In this document: one piece after another, positions 17,016 to 26,045 of the stretch | Numbering within the stretch: the first letter of the stretch is position 1 | Layout: every line of letters starts with the position of its first letter | Assembly: GCA_021772635.1 (NCBI GenBank) | Contig: JAJFLP010000030.1 | Coordinates: forward strand, 55,704 to 119,703 | Length of the DNA stretch: 64,000 nt | Reading direction: 5' to 3' | Source: Verrucomicrobiota bacterium | GTDB taxonomy: Bacteria; Verrucomicrobiota; Lentisphaeria; JABSQK01; JAJFLO01 | Position numbers and translations under genes: made by a program | The notes under the pieces: generated by a model | Database searches by the model: none | Seen by the model: the letters and a program-made list of their open reading frames with translations, nothing else | What the model was told of the DNA's origin: nothing

Positions 17016-18275
17016 ATGGTGAGAGTGTCCTCCGCGGCGATTTCCGTAAAAAACTTGGGTAAAAAATACCGGCTCGGACTGACCCACGATGATTTACTGG
17101 TCAATAGATTATTGAAATCTCTCGGTCGAGTATTTTCAAAGAACGTCGCAGAGAGTCGGTGCGAAGACATCTGGGCATTGAGAAATGTATCATTCGCTGT
17201 GGAGCCGGGCGAAGTCCTTGGTATCATAGGCCGCAACGGCGCGGGAAAATCAACGTTACTAAAAATTCTAAGTCGGATAACGGAGCCGACAGAAGGCGAG
17301 GTCGAAATTCGCGGGCGAGTAGCGAGTTTGCTGGAGATAGGGACGGGATTTCACCCGGAGTTGACCGGGCGCGAGAATATTTATCTTAATGGCTCAATTC
17401 TCGGAATGGCCAAGGACGAGATTGATCAGAAACTTGATGGAATAATTGATTTCGCTGAAATTCAAAAGTTCATTGATACACCGGTCAAGCGTTTTTCGAG
17501 CGGGATGTACATTCGGCTGGCTTTCGCCGTCGCGGCACATTTAGAACCGGAAGTATTAGTCATTGACGAGGTTTTAGCGGTTGGGGATTATCAATTTCAA
17601 CAGAAGTGTTTAGGGAAAATGAAGGATGTATCGCAAGAAGGTCGTACAGTCCTCTTTGTCAGTCACAATATGTCTGCCGTCAGTCAACTGTGCACTCGCG
17701 GAATCCTGCTTAAGGACGGGCAGATAAGCGAGGTTGGAGACATCAACAAAGTTATCAGTGCCTATATGGCAATACATCGAACCGATACCCCATACGTTTC
17801 TTTGATAGATTATGATTTGAGGTCGGGTAACGGAAAATTACGGTTCAACTCGATCGGAATTCGTGACACTGATCGCGAATATCGACAAGACTTTGAGTTA
17901 GGTGAAGACATTATTATAACCTTTGAAGTAGCCGTCAAAGTTCCTATAGATTCTATCTGTTTTAGTATTATTCTTTTTACTTCTGATGGAATTCGCCTGT
18001 GTAACATGATTGATATCGATTCAAATGTCACATTTAAAATTTCTGCGGCAACGGAGAATATAGAGGTTGTACTAAAAGACGTTCGATTATATCCGGGAAC
18101 CTATCATATTAGCCTATGGGGGGGGGATGTTTCGGGGTTTGAGTTGTACGACCATGTAAACGAATGCATGTCGTTCAATATCGTCAACGGAGGAAAATTA
18201 ACCCAACGAAGTTTACCCCGACAATCCGGATTATTATTTTGGACGCCGGAATGGCGAAGAGAACGCCCTGTTTAA
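17016..18275 (+). CDS. wzt: ABC transporter ATP-binding protein with C-terminal glycan-binding domain (Wzt-like)
   Basis: 419 aa. The nucleotide-binding domain has Walker A GIIGRNGAGKST (residues 69-80), the polysaccharide-exporter signature RFSSGMYIRLAFAVA, Walker B LVIDEVLAVGD and the switch VSHNMSA. Residues 280-405 form a beta-rich Wzt_C-type domain, which in O9a-type systems recognises the finished glycan's terminal cap. Partner is the Wzm permease at 10442. Presence of the C-terminal domain suggests chain-termination-coupled export. It begins 38 bases after the element at 16796-16978. Confidence 0.93.
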   Translation: MVRVSSAAISVKNLGKKYRLGLTHDDLLVNRLLKSLGRVFSKNVAESRCEDIWALRNVSFAVEPGEVLGIIGRNGAGKSTLLKILSRITEPTEGEVEIRGRVASLLEIGTGFHPELTGRENIYLNGSILGMAKDEIDQKLDGIIDFAEIQKFIDTPVKRFSSGMYIRLAFAVAAHLEPEVLVIDEVLAVGDYQFQQKCLGKMKDVSQEGRTVLFVSHNMSAVSQLCTRGILLKDGQISEVGDINKVISAYMAIHRTDTPYVSLIDYDLRSGNGKLRFNSIGIRDTDREYRQDFELGEDIIITFEVAVKVPIDSICFSIILFTSDGIRLCNMIDIDSNVTFKISAATENIEVVLKDVRLYPGTYHISLWGGDVSGFELYDHVNECMSFNIVNGGKLTQRSLPRQSGLLFWTPEWRRERPV

Positions 18276-18408
18276 GGCGAATTGGTCGTATTTTGCTGGG
18301 GCGCCCAATGCCAATTAGCCATTATCCTGATTTCGATGACGATGGGTATAGGTCGCAAACAACTGTGGCTGCGATATCAGTCAGCGGGCACACAACGAAG
18401 GCCAAATT

Positions 18409-19092
18409 ATGATACTGAAGAGGATGCTTGGTAGATTACATCGGGAGGTTTTCCCACCGCCCCCGAAAAAACCTACTGAGCGCGAATTAATGGCAACGAA
18501 ATGGTTTACTGATGGCGGCGACGATAGATTCCTTTTCGACTACAATTTGGATAGAAACTCGTTAGTGTTCGATCTGGGCGGGTATCAGGGGCAGTGGGCA
18601 AGCGATCTGTTTTCGAGATACCAGTGCCCAATTCTCGTGTTTGAGCCGGTAAAGAGTTTCGCCGAAAAAATAGAGAAAAGATTTCGAAAAAACGAACTGA
18701 TCGACGTGTTTAATCACGGCTTAGGCGGTTCCTCAAGAAAGGAAACAATACACATTTGTGCGGACAGTAGTTCGGTATTTAAAGGTTCTGGTGATACTGA
18801 GAATATAACAATCGTAGACGTAAAGGATTTTCTGGAAGAACGCGGGATAACAAAAATCGATCTGGTCAAAATCAACATAGAAGGCGGGGAGTATGAGTTG
18901 CTAGAAAGACTTGTCGAAACTGATACGACGAAAATAATAGAAAACATACTCGTGCAATTTCACGATTTTTTTGAGGACTCAGATTCACGAATTGAGACTA
19001 TACAGAATAATCTAAAGGTAACGCACACTCCGAGTTATCAATATAAATATATATGGGAGAACTGGACGCGAAATGCCGGCAGTGACTCGTAG
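18409..19092 (+). CDS. FkbM-family methyltransferase
   Basis: 227 aa. Motif I is VFDLGGYQGQWASDLFSRY, followed by the FkbM pattern VFEPVKSFAEKI, and later TIVDVKDFLEERGITKIDLVKINIEGGEYELL, with the conserved E-G-x-E near the metal or substrate site. FkbM enzymes O-methylate sugars or polyketides. The ATG overlaps no other gene; 133 bases separate it from wzt, so cotranscription is likely. Methylation of the growing or terminal sugar could act as the chain-terminating cap sensed by the Wzt domain; this is inference from adjacency. Confidence 0.88.
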   Translation: MILKRMLGRLHREVFPPPPKKPTERELMATKWFTDGGDDRFLFDYNLDRNSLVFDLGGYQGQWASDLFSRYQCPILVFEPVKSFAEKIEKRFRKNELIDVFNHGLGGSSRKETIHICADSSSVFKGSGDTENITIVDVKDFLEERGITKIDLVKINIEGGEYELLERLVETDTTKIIENILVQFHDFFEDSDSRIETIQNNLKVTHTPSYQYKYIWENWTRNAGSDS

Positions 19093-19235
19093 GGGCCCAA
19101 TTTATTCTTCCCCCGCAGGCCGATTAAACTTCGAATTCGATTCGACCCTCAATCAACCACCAATCCGAACGTCTGCAAATGAATGACAGATTCTGCGTGA
19201 TCCGTTATTCATCGTTTGCCACGGAATTCGGGTAT

Positions 19236-19352
19236 TTGTTTAGCGACCTTGACAGCAGGGATACCCCGTTGGAGTTCGCACTTTAGTGTGCTTTCTGTGT
19301 TAATCCTCGACAGACACACTAAAAGTGCGAACTCCAACAACTCGCTAAAAAA
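19236..19352 (+). repeat. Long palindromic element E, copy 2
   Basis: 117 bp with outer arms TTGTTTAGCGA / TCGCTAAA and an inner arm pair GGAGTTCGCACTTTAGTGTG / CACACTAAAAGTGCGAACTCC around a loop containing CTGTGTTAATCCTCGACAG. The left asymmetric stretch is as in copy 1; the loop is in the opposite orientation to copy 1. Confidence 0.85.
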
Positions 19353-19479
19353 ATACGAATTCACACGATGTTTTACGACAGGACGGCAGCCGTATAGCCA
19401 GATGGTGAATCCCGTCATTAGTGTCTGAACGGAAACGACGGGATTCTAACGTTATTAATAGAGGTCAACTTTCCCCATA

Positions 19480-20526
19480 ATGCCGATTCCGAATCCCAAA
19501 ATTAGCGTTATTATGCCTGTATATAACGGGGGAGAGTTTCTTCGAGAAGCGATAGATAGTATCATTGCCCAGACGTTTAGCGACTTCGAGTTTCTCATTC
19601 TTGACGATGGATCATCGGATGGGAGCATTGATATAATACGGTCGTACGATGATTCCCGGATCCGCCTGGAGACGAGTGGTTCGAATCTCGGGTTGCCGCG
19701 GATCCTGAATAAGGGACTCGAACTTGCACGAGGAGAGTTTATCGCCCGTATGGATTGCGATGATATCAGCTTACCGACGCGCTTTGCAGAGCAATTGTCA
19801 TTTCTATTGCAAAATCGCGATATCGATATGCTTGGTACCCAAGGCATTCATATCGATGCCGACGGACACCCTTGCAGGACGGAAATAGCGCAATTACACC
19901 CGACGGAGCCCGGCGTTATCCGCTGGACTATTGTTTTTCAATGTTGCTTTAATCATCCGACGGTAATGATGCGAAAATCATTTTTGTCGAAATACGGTGG
20001 TTATAATCCGGATTTCGTCCTTGCCGAAGATTACGAGTTATGGCTGAGGTCCGTTTTTACGACGAAATTTTCCAATCTTTCCAATCCGCTGGTAAAGATA
20101 AGAAAACACGATAAGAATGTCTCAAAAACGTCAGGAGAGACTCAGCTTATTGGTTCCTATCTGGCAATTTCTAATACCCTTTCGCGAATATTTGGGAGAA
20201 AAGTTTCGGTCGAAACGGTACGCCGGCTGCATTACCCAAGCTTAATGGCGTCAAACGAGGAGGTAATTGAAGTCACTGACGCAATCATGCAGATTCTTGC
20301 GAAGTGTACTGATCCGTTCAATCTTTCACCGCGAGAGCGCAAGAATATCCGGTCCAGCGCCGTCGATCGTCTTGTCACGATCGCGACTGAAGCTTTGAAA
20401 CACCGACATTCTCGATTTATAAGGCCATTGAAGACCGCGGTGTCAATCAACGCAGTACATACGATCCGGACTGCGACCCGTAAACTAATCGAATTCGCCC
20501 TAAGACGGACGTGCACCAACAAATAA
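19480..20526 (+). CDS. Family 2 glycosyltransferase
   Basis: 348 aa GT-A enzyme: ISVIMPVYNGGEFLREAIDSI, DDGSSDGS, and the metal-binding RMDCDDI near residue 90, followed by NHPTVMMRKSF and LAEDYELWLR, the usual acceptor-site region. It is a typical repeat-unit glycosyltransferase. The last 100 residues (after KIRKHDKNVS) are less conserved and probably helical. It is followed 37 bases later by a truncated gene (20564-20683). Confidence 0.9.
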   Translation: MPIPNPKISVIMPVYNGGEFLREAIDSIIAQTFSDFEFLILDDGSSDGSIDIIRSYDDSRIRLETSGSNLGLPRILNKGLELARGEFIARMDCDDISLPTRFAEQLSFLLQNRDIDMLGTQGIHIDADGHPCRTEIAQLHPTEPGVIRWTIVFQCCFNHPTVMMRKSFLSKYGGYNPDFVLAEDYELWLRSVFTTKFSNLSNPLVKIRKHDKNVSKTSGETQLIGSYLAISNTLSRIFGRKVSVETVRRLHYPSLMASNEEVIEVTDAIMQILAKCTDPFNLSPRERKNIRSSAVDRLVTIATEALKHRHSRFIRPLKTAVSINAVHTIRTATRKLIEFALRRTCTNK

Positions 20527-20563
20527 GCGTTCAAATCAATCCGGTTATGAGCAAAGTATAAGA

Positions 20564-20683
20564 ATGAAATTAGATCGTGTTATTTTGGCGTGTGATGAGA
20601 ATATTAATTACACGGAGTTCTGGCCTGTAATTTCTAAGGCCTGGTCTGAAAGAATTGGCGTGAAACCAACTCTTTATTATTAA
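20564..20683 (+). pseudogene. 5' remnant of a gene homologous to the one at 30536
   Basis: A 39-codon frame that begins MKLDRVILACDENINYTEFW and ends PTLYY before a TAA. It matches the first 39 residues of the 275-aa protein encoded at 30536-31363 (about 69 percent identity over the aligned residues, counted by eye) and then stops exactly where that protein continues. So this is a truncated paralogue, in the same position relative to a GT2 gene as the intact copy. Confidence 0.8.
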
Positions 20684-21008
20684 AGCTAAGTGCGCAAGAA
20701 TCGCAGGCTATTGCCGTTGACGCCACGGATAGACTAATGACTGTAGCAGCGGAAAGTTAAAAAACGGATTGGGGTATTCGGTGAATCCGTTTTTGGTGGC
20801 GATGTCGATCTCTCCGCGGTATACAATTAAGGCTTTTCGCAGTAAACTAATGAGAAATTACGGCTAACATGCCCACCTAGCAGTTCTGGGGCGTGATCAA
20901 GTTATGACAATTCGGTCATCTGAATCCGTTGATCGGCGCACGTTTAGCGCCGTTGTAATTCGAAATCGACTTCAGCGAAGGTCTTTGCTGATATTGAAGG
21001 AATAGCCA
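20684..21008. other. Intergenic region with a strong terminator
   Basis: No gene seen. It contains the bidirectional terminator at 20759-20794. A ribosome-binding sequence AAGGA lies just before the next ATG. Confidence 0.5.
20759..20794. terminator. Bidirectional intrinsic terminator
   Basis: AAAAAACGGATT at 20759-20770 pairs with AATCCGTTTTT at 20784-20794 around a 13-nt loop. The T-run on the plus strand and the A-run that becomes a T-run on the minus strand allow termination from both sides. It closes the transcription unit ending with the truncated gene. Confidence 0.7.
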
Positions 21009-21707
21009 ATGCGAGTTGCTGTTATGCAGCCATATTTTTTCCCATATTTCGGTTACTTCCAACTGATAAACGCAGTGGACAGGTTCGTTGTCTTGGATGA
21101 CGTGTCTTACGTAAACAAGGGGTGGATTAATCGAAACCGAATATTAGTAAATGGTCGGGGGCATCGGTTCGCGGTACCGCTAAAATCCGCAAGTCAGAAC
21201 ACGTTGATCAAGGATATAGAGCTTGCGGTTGACGACCGATGGAAAAGGAAATTCTTGCGATCTATTGAGAGGTCATATCGAAACGCTCCGTTCTTCGCCA
21301 CGATCTTCCCCCTTGTTGAGGATACAATTTCGATCGATACGAAGTTGATTATCGAATGGAATTTGGCGGCGTTGCTTGCGGTAACCCGTTACCTGGAGAT
21401 TGAGACTGACATTATCGAGACGTCGACCGGATATCACAACAATGAACTAAAAGGCCAATCCCGAATTCTTGACATTTGTCGTCGCGAGGGAGCAACCCGA
21501 TATCTCAATACGATTGCGGGTGAAGAGTTATATTGTGCGAACGCCTTTGAAAAGCGCGGTATACAACTACATTTTTTACAGATGGCGGACATAACGTATC
21601 ACCAGTTCGGAGACGAGTTCGTACCGTGGTTGTCAATAATTGATGTAATGATGTTTAACTCCAGGTCAGAGATTCAAGGATTCTTGACTGAAATCCCTCC
21701 GATATAG
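21009..21707 (+). CDS. WbqC-like family protein
   Basis: 232 aa. The start MRVAVMQPYFFPYFGYFQLINAVDRFVVLDDV and the later INRNRI are the conserved N-terminal block of the WbqC family, found in O-antigen and capsule loci. Biochemical role is not well settled; a link to acyl or aminoacyl addition to amino sugars has been suggested by context. Here it lies 180 bases upstream of an acyl-carrier module, which fits that idea. The ATG has AAGGA upstream. Family call is secure, function is not. Confidence 0.88.
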   Translation: MRVAVMQPYFFPYFGYFQLINAVDRFVVLDDVSYVNKGWINRNRILVNGRGHRFAVPLKSASQNTLIKDIELAVDDRWKRKFLRSIERSYRNAPFFATIFPLVEDTISIDTKLIIEWNLAALLAVTRYLEIETDIIETSTGYHNNELKGQSRILDICRREGATRYLNTIAGEELYCANAFEKRGIQLHFLQMADITYHQFGDEFVPWLSIIDVMMFNSRSEIQGFLTEIPPI

Positions 21708-21890
21708 TTCGCCGTTAGCCGAATTTCATCGACTTAATCGCAGCGATGGTCCGATTCGCGTCCTCGCGACACGCGATTGTGCCCATAATTAACTACAGAT
21801 TTTGAAAATTAAATTGGCGGGCTTCCGGCACGTTGTTTTTATGTTCTTAGTAGCGCAAAAACCGCAACTATACCGTATCCGAGGTGCAAA

Positions 21891-22121
21891 TTGGTGGAAA
21901 TTGAAACTTTGATTGGCGACGTTTTAGGCGTTGATTCGAATCAGGTCAGTGATTCGCTGGCTATGAAAGAGTCAGATCGGTGGGATTCGCTCAAGCATAT
22001 GGAGTTGATCGTTGCGCTCGAGCAAACGTTCCAGGTGGAGCTGACCTTCGACGAGATTGTCGCCATGCGAACTGTCGGAGAAATTCGGCGCATTCTCGGC
22101 GAAAAAGGAGCCCTTACTTAA
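21891..22121 (+). CDS. Acyl carrier protein
   Basis: 76 aa from TTG at 21891. Predicted four-helix carrier fold with the phosphopantetheine attachment serine at residue 33 in DRWDSLKHMELI, followed by VALEQTFQVELTFDEI. It is distinct from the housekeeping ACP (no DSLD motif) and resembles stand-alone carriers of secondary or glycan-tailoring pathways. The next gene starts 2 bases after the stop, so they are translationally coupled. It likely carries an acyl or aminoacyl group activated by the adenylating enzyme at 22928. Confidence 0.88.
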   Translation: MVEIETLIGDVLGVDSNQVSDSLAMKESDRWDSLKHMELIVALEQTFQVELTFDEIVAMRTVGEIRRILGEKGALT

Positions 22122-22123
22122 CG

Positions 22124-22873
22124 ATGGAACTGCATGGAAAAAGCGCAATCGTAACCGGCGGTGCAAACGGAATCGGAAGGGAGTTGACGAAGGCGTTGGC
22201 GCGTGAGGGAGCGTCCGTTGCCGTCATCGACCTGGATACGCGTAATTTTAAGAGTATAGAAGCCGAATCAGATAAGGTATTCTGCATTGAATGCGATCTC
22301 ACAGATCCTCTGCAGATACGGGAAAAGGTCGACGTGATATACGACCGACTCAAGACCGTTGAAATACTGGTGAATAACGCCGGCATTCTCTACAGTGCAC
22401 CCCTTGTCGGAATTACGTCCGATGGGATCCGAAAACACGATTTTGAGAAGTGGGATACGGTAATTAAGACCGATTTGAGTTCCGTTTTTTATATGACGGC
22501 AACGGTCGTCGAGAGAATGATCAAGTGTCGAACGAAGGGGGTAATCGTCAATATCAGTTCCGTCGCTGCTGCGGGAAACGCCGGGCAGTCAGCTTATTCC
22601 GCGGCGAAGGCGGGAGTCAACGCCTTAACGGCGACATGGGCGAAGGAACTGGGAAACTGGAATATACGGGTCGCAGGTGTTGCACCCGGGTACTCCGATA
22701 CCGATTCAACTCATGCCGTGATGGGAGACGGCAACCTGGCCGAGGTTGTCTCAAGAGTTCCGTTGAAACGGCTAGGTAAGGCCGACGAGGTTTCAGCCGC
22801 AATCCTGTCTGTCGTGAAAAACGATTTTTTCAACGGGAAAATACTCGAAATCGATGGGGGACTCATCGTTTAG
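22124..22873 (+). CDS. Short-chain dehydrogenase/reductase (FabG-like)
   Basis: 249 aa from ATG at 22124, with GGAG 14 bases upstream; a longer open frame to 21980 only overlaps the carrier gene out of frame. Cofactor loop TGGANGIG (11-18), NNAG (84-87), and catalytic Ser145, Tyr158 and Lys162 in SAYSAAKAG are all present. It is close to 3-oxoacyl-ACP reductases, so it may reduce a beta-keto group on the acyl chain held by the adjacent carrier, or a sugar keto group. Confidence 0.9.
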   Translation: MELHGKSAIVTGGANGIGRELTKALAREGASVAVIDLDTRNFKSIEAESDKVFCIECDLTDPLQIREKVDVIYDRLKTVEILVNNAGILYSAPLVGITSDGIRKHDFEKWDTVIKTDLSSVFYMTATVVERMIKCRTKGVIVNISSVAAAGNAGQSAYSAAKAGVNALTATWAKELGNWNIRVAGVAPGYSDTDSTHAVMGDGNLAEVVSRVPLKRLGKADEVSAAILSVVKNDFFNGKILEIDGGLIV

Positions 22874-22927
22874 CCTGAACGATGTTCCCCAGTCAAAACC
22901 GGGGAATTAGTTAAATTCGAAGGATCT

Positions 22928-24481
22928 ATGTACAACTACAATTTAGGAATCGCGTTTGAGAGGGTTGCAGAGCAATATCCCGGGAACATCGCTCTTAAAT
23001 TCGCTGACACCGATTCCGTAACCTACGAGCAACTGAATCAATACGTCAATCGGTGCGCCAGATACTTATTGAATGTAGGCGTCCATCAACGTGACGTTAT
23101 CGCGATCGGCGGCGATAAGAAATTGGCAACGTTCGTTGCCATCTTGGCGTCCTTGAAAATAGGTGTGGTCTACACTGTATTCGACCCGGATAGCCCGTTA
23201 GAGAGACTGCGCAAGATTTTATCCCGTGCGGCTCCTGAGCTGATACTCGCTGACGCGGGGCTCATTCGCGGAATAGCGGGGGTGTCGGGTATACCGCGCG
23301 AGCGCCTTATTGATTTCGACGTGATGTTTGGGGACTTGGTCGCTGAAAAATATGATAGCGCGAACCTATCTGAAACCCGGCGGTTATCCGGCGAGAATCC
23401 GGCATACATCATGTTTACCTCTGGATCAACTGGATTTCCCAAAGGCGCGGTCATTACCCACAGCAATGTTCTGAATTTAATTAATTGGAGTCGCGAAACT
23501 TACAATACTTGTCCGGACGATGTTTTTACGAATCTTAACCCTCTTTACTTCGACAACTCGGTTTTCGACCTGTACGCTTCTCTTTTCTCCGGAGCTGCGT
23601 TGGTTCCATTTTTCAAGGAGGTTGTTGCCGACCCGAAGCTATTGATCGATACGGTCGACAAGCTACAATGCACGTCGTGGTTCTCCGTTCCGTCGCTGCT
23701 CATTTTTCTGGATACGATGCGGGTGTTCCGAAAAGATAATTTCAATAGTATAAATCGGTTTATATTCGGCGGCGAAGGTTACCCGAAAGCGAAACTGAAG
23801 AATCTATATGACGTATATGCAGATCGTGCTGAATTGCATAATGTTTACGGTCCGACCGAATGCACATGCATCTGTTCATCGTATCGCATTTCAAGCGATG
23901 ACTTTAGTGATTTGACCGGATTTCCGCCGCTCGGCAGAATTGCCGATAATTTTTCGTACGTTATTCTCGATGCAAATAATGAATACGTTGAAAACGGGAG
24001 CACAGGCGAGTTATGTCTCCTCGGGCCGAATGTCGGTAAGGGGTATTACAATGATACGGAACGGACGGCCGCCAATTTTGTCAAGAGCCCCTTTATTACA
24101 GGATATGATGAAATCATGTATCGCACCGGTGATATGGTTCGGTATCAAGCTTCAGACGACAAAATATATATAGTCGGTCGTGTCGATAATCAGATAAAAC
24201 ATATGGGATACCGAATCGAGCTTGAGGAAATAGAAACTGCGCTTTGCCAGATCCCGTCGGTTGCTCAGGCAGCGGTGGTTCACGGGGAGTCCCGAGGTTT
24301 AAGTCAAATCGTGGCCATCCTTTTGACCATCAACGAAATAAATGAACACATTGTTCGCGATGAGCTCAGTAAGATTATCCCTAATTACATGATCCCGAAT
24401 CAAATTTATTTCGATTCCGAACTGCCGAAAAACGCAAACGGCAAGGTGGATCGTCAGACATTAAAGGCGCGTTACCTGTGA
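22928..24481 (+). CDS. AMP-forming acyl/aminoacyl adenylating enzyme (stand-alone NRPS-like A domain)
   Basis: 517 aa with the full adenylation-domain series: A3 FTSGSTGFPKG (163-173), A5 NVYGPTECTC, A7 YRTGDMVRY, A8 GRVDNQIKHMGYRIELEEIE, and A10 NANGKVDR with the catalytic lysine. No fused carrier or condensation domain. This is the size and form of DltA-type ligases that load a free carrier. With the ACP at 21891 it probably activates an amino or hydroxy acid and transfers it to the carrier thiol. The specificity pocket cannot be read with confidence. Confidence 0.93.
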   Translation: MYNYNLGIAFERVAEQYPGNIALKFADTDSVTYEQLNQYVNRCARYLLNVGVHQRDVIAIGGDKKLATFVAILASLKIGVVYTVFDPDSPLERLRKILSRAAPELILADAGLIRGIAGVSGIPRERLIDFDVMFGDLVAEKYDSANLSETRRLSGENPAYIMFTSGSTGFPKGAVITHSNVLNLINWSRETYNTCPDDVFTNLNPLYFDNSVFDLYASLFSGAALVPFFKEVVADPKLLIDTVDKLQCTSWFSVPSLLIFLDTMRVFRKDNFNSINRFIFGGEGYPKAKLKNLYDVYADRAELHNVYGPTECTCICSSYRISSDDFSDLTGFPPLGRIADNFSYVILDANNEYVENGSTGELCLLGPNVGKGYYNDTERTAANFVKSPFITGYDEIMYRTGDMVRYQASDDKIYIVGRVDNQIKHMGYRIELEEIETALCQIPSVAQAAVVHGESRGLSQIVAILLTINEINEHIVRDELSKIIPNYMIPNQIYFDSELPKNANGKVDRQTLKARYL

Positions 24482-24506
24482 CGAAGGTTAGCGAAAGGAA
24501 ATTGTG

Positions 24507-25178
24507 ATGAGTAAAGTGGTTATATTTGGTGAAGGAAAATTTGCGGAGGAGGTATATTATTATTTAACGAACGATAGCCCGCATGAGATCGTCGCATTTA
24601 CGGCCGATTCGGATTTCATCACGAAAGATACGCTTCTTAATCTTCCCGTCATCCCCTTCGAAACGGTCGAAAATCGATATCCGCCGGACGATTTCAAAAT
24701 GTTTATCGCTTTGGGTTATCAGAGATTGAACGATCTTAGAGCCAGTAAATACGGCGCTGCCAAAGAAAAAGGTTACGAACTAATCAGCTATGTCAGTTCC
24801 AGAGCGGTCAATTTCGGTAACGTCGAAGTTGGTGACAACTGTTTGATTTTAGAGAATAATTCGATCAATCCGTTGTCAAAGATCGGAAACAATGTAACGC
24901 TGTGGTGCGGCAACCACATCGGGCATCATTCCACGATAAAGGACCATTGTTTTCTCGCCGGCCAAGTCGTAATTTCCGGGACGACCGTTATCATGCCGTA
25001 TTGTTTTCTCGGTGTGAACTCAACGATCGGACACGAGATTACGATTGGCGAAAGAAATCTCGTCGGAGCGGGCTCCCTTATTACGAAAAGCACTGAACCA
25101 GGTAGCGTCTTTATTTCACAGGATACCGAAAAATACAGGCTGGATGTCGATTATTTTCTTCGGATCTCGCGTTTATGA
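24507..25178 (+). CDS. Left-handed beta-helix acyltransferase (PglD/NeuD-like)
   Basis: 223 aa from ATG at 24507 (GTG at 24504 is alternative; AAAGGA upstream favours the ATG). The N-terminal Rossmann half (VVIFGEGKFAEEVYYYL) binds the sugar nucleotide. The C-terminal half is a run of imperfect hexapeptide repeats (IGNNVTLWCGNHIGHHSTIKDHCFLAG) forming the beta helix, with His-Ile-Gly-His-His near the catalytic position. It would place an acyl group, possibly from the carrier rather than acetyl-CoA, onto an amino sugar. Confidence 0.87.
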   Translation: MSKVVIFGEGKFAEEVYYYLTNDSPHEIVAFTADSDFITKDTLLNLPVIPFETVENRYPPDDFKMFIALGYQRLNDLRASKYGAAKEKGYELISYVSSRAVNFGNVEVGDNCLILENNSINPLSKIGNNVTLWCGNHIGHHSTIKDHCFLAGQVVISGTTVIMPYCFLGVNSTIGHEITIGERNLVGAGSLITKSTEPGSVFISQDTEKYRLDVDYFLRISRL

Positions 25179-25214
25179 GCTACTCTTCGGTCAGATTCCC
25201 AGCGACGGTCAAAA

Positions 25215-26045
25215 ATGTATCTGCTGAAACCGGAAAATTATTCTAATATTTTAACATTATATGATCGCGTACCGATTGATTTTCCACTTATTCGATCGGT
25301 AATAGAGAAAATCCAAGACGGTTGGATTTATGTAGACGACAGTCAGGCTCCAAATAATGCTATCGTAATTACGAAATTTGGTTTCGTCTTTCTATTCGGA
25401 GATCCTGAAAATGAAGATTTTAACGATGGGATCAATCGACTGTTGTCTACGGACCCGCATACTGACGCTGTACCCTCATATTTACTGTGGTACGACCCTC
25501 CGCAATACTGGCAAGATCGCTTTTTATCGCTATCGCCTAATATCGTAAAGGCGCGTGATCGACAGCGGTTCGCGTTTAGGCCCGAACGCTTTGGCGGCTG
25601 TAGGACGTCAATGAACACGCTGCCTGGCGAATTTACGGTTGCCAGAATAGATCGCCCGTTTCTAAGGGGGACAGCCCAATTTAACCTTGATTTAACGAGC
25701 AGGTTTTGGGGGTCTGAAGAAGATTTTCTGAACAAGGGGTTAGGGTACTGCGTGCTGGCGAATCACGTGCCTGTCAGCATTTGCTATGCTGCTTGCGTAA
25801 CCAGAGACAGAGTCGCGGAAATTGACGTTGCCACTCTCGAACAGTATCGAGGAAGAAAACTCGCGACTTTCGCTACAGCCGCATTCCTTGAGCATTGTAT
25901 CCGATTTCATATTGAACCTAGCTGGGATTGCTTCGCCTATAATAAAGCGTCATATAACTTAGCGGTTACCTTGGGATTTGAACCTGATTGCAATTACCAA
26001 TTCTACACGATAAACCGACAACCCGGACTGTTTAGCGTATTATGA
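25215..26045 (+). CDS. GNAT-fold acyltransferase
   Basis: 276 aa. The C-terminal 110 residues carry the GNAT core: EIDVATLEQYRGRKLATFATAAFLEHCI (the R-G-R pyrophosphate loop) and YNKASYNLAVTLGFEPD. The N-terminal part is a second, degenerate half, the architecture of two-domain GNAT proteins. Its stop overlaps the ATG of the next gene (ATGA, 26042-26045). It is a second acyltransferase of the same module and could use the carrier-bound or CoA-bound acyl group. Confidence 0.82.
   Translation: MYLLKPENYSNILTLYDRVPIDFPLIRSVIEKIQDGWIYVDDSQAPNNAIVITKFGFVFLFGDPENEDFNDGINRLLSTDPHTDAVPSYLLWYDPPQYWQDRFLSLSPNIVKARDRQRFAFRPERFGGCRTSMNTLPGEFTVARIDRPFLRGTAQFNLDLTSRFWGSEEDFLNKGLGYCVLANHVPVSICYAACVTRDRVAEIDVATLEQYRGRKLATFATAAFLEHCIRFHIEPSWDCFAYNKASYNLAVTLGFEPDCNYQFYTINRQPGLFSVL

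Noticed and set aside
20960..21008. Resemblance of GTCTTTGCTGATATT to the 3' end of the wzm gene, as a permease remnant
   Set aside because: Only about 15 bases match and upstream codons in that frame do not resemble a permease.
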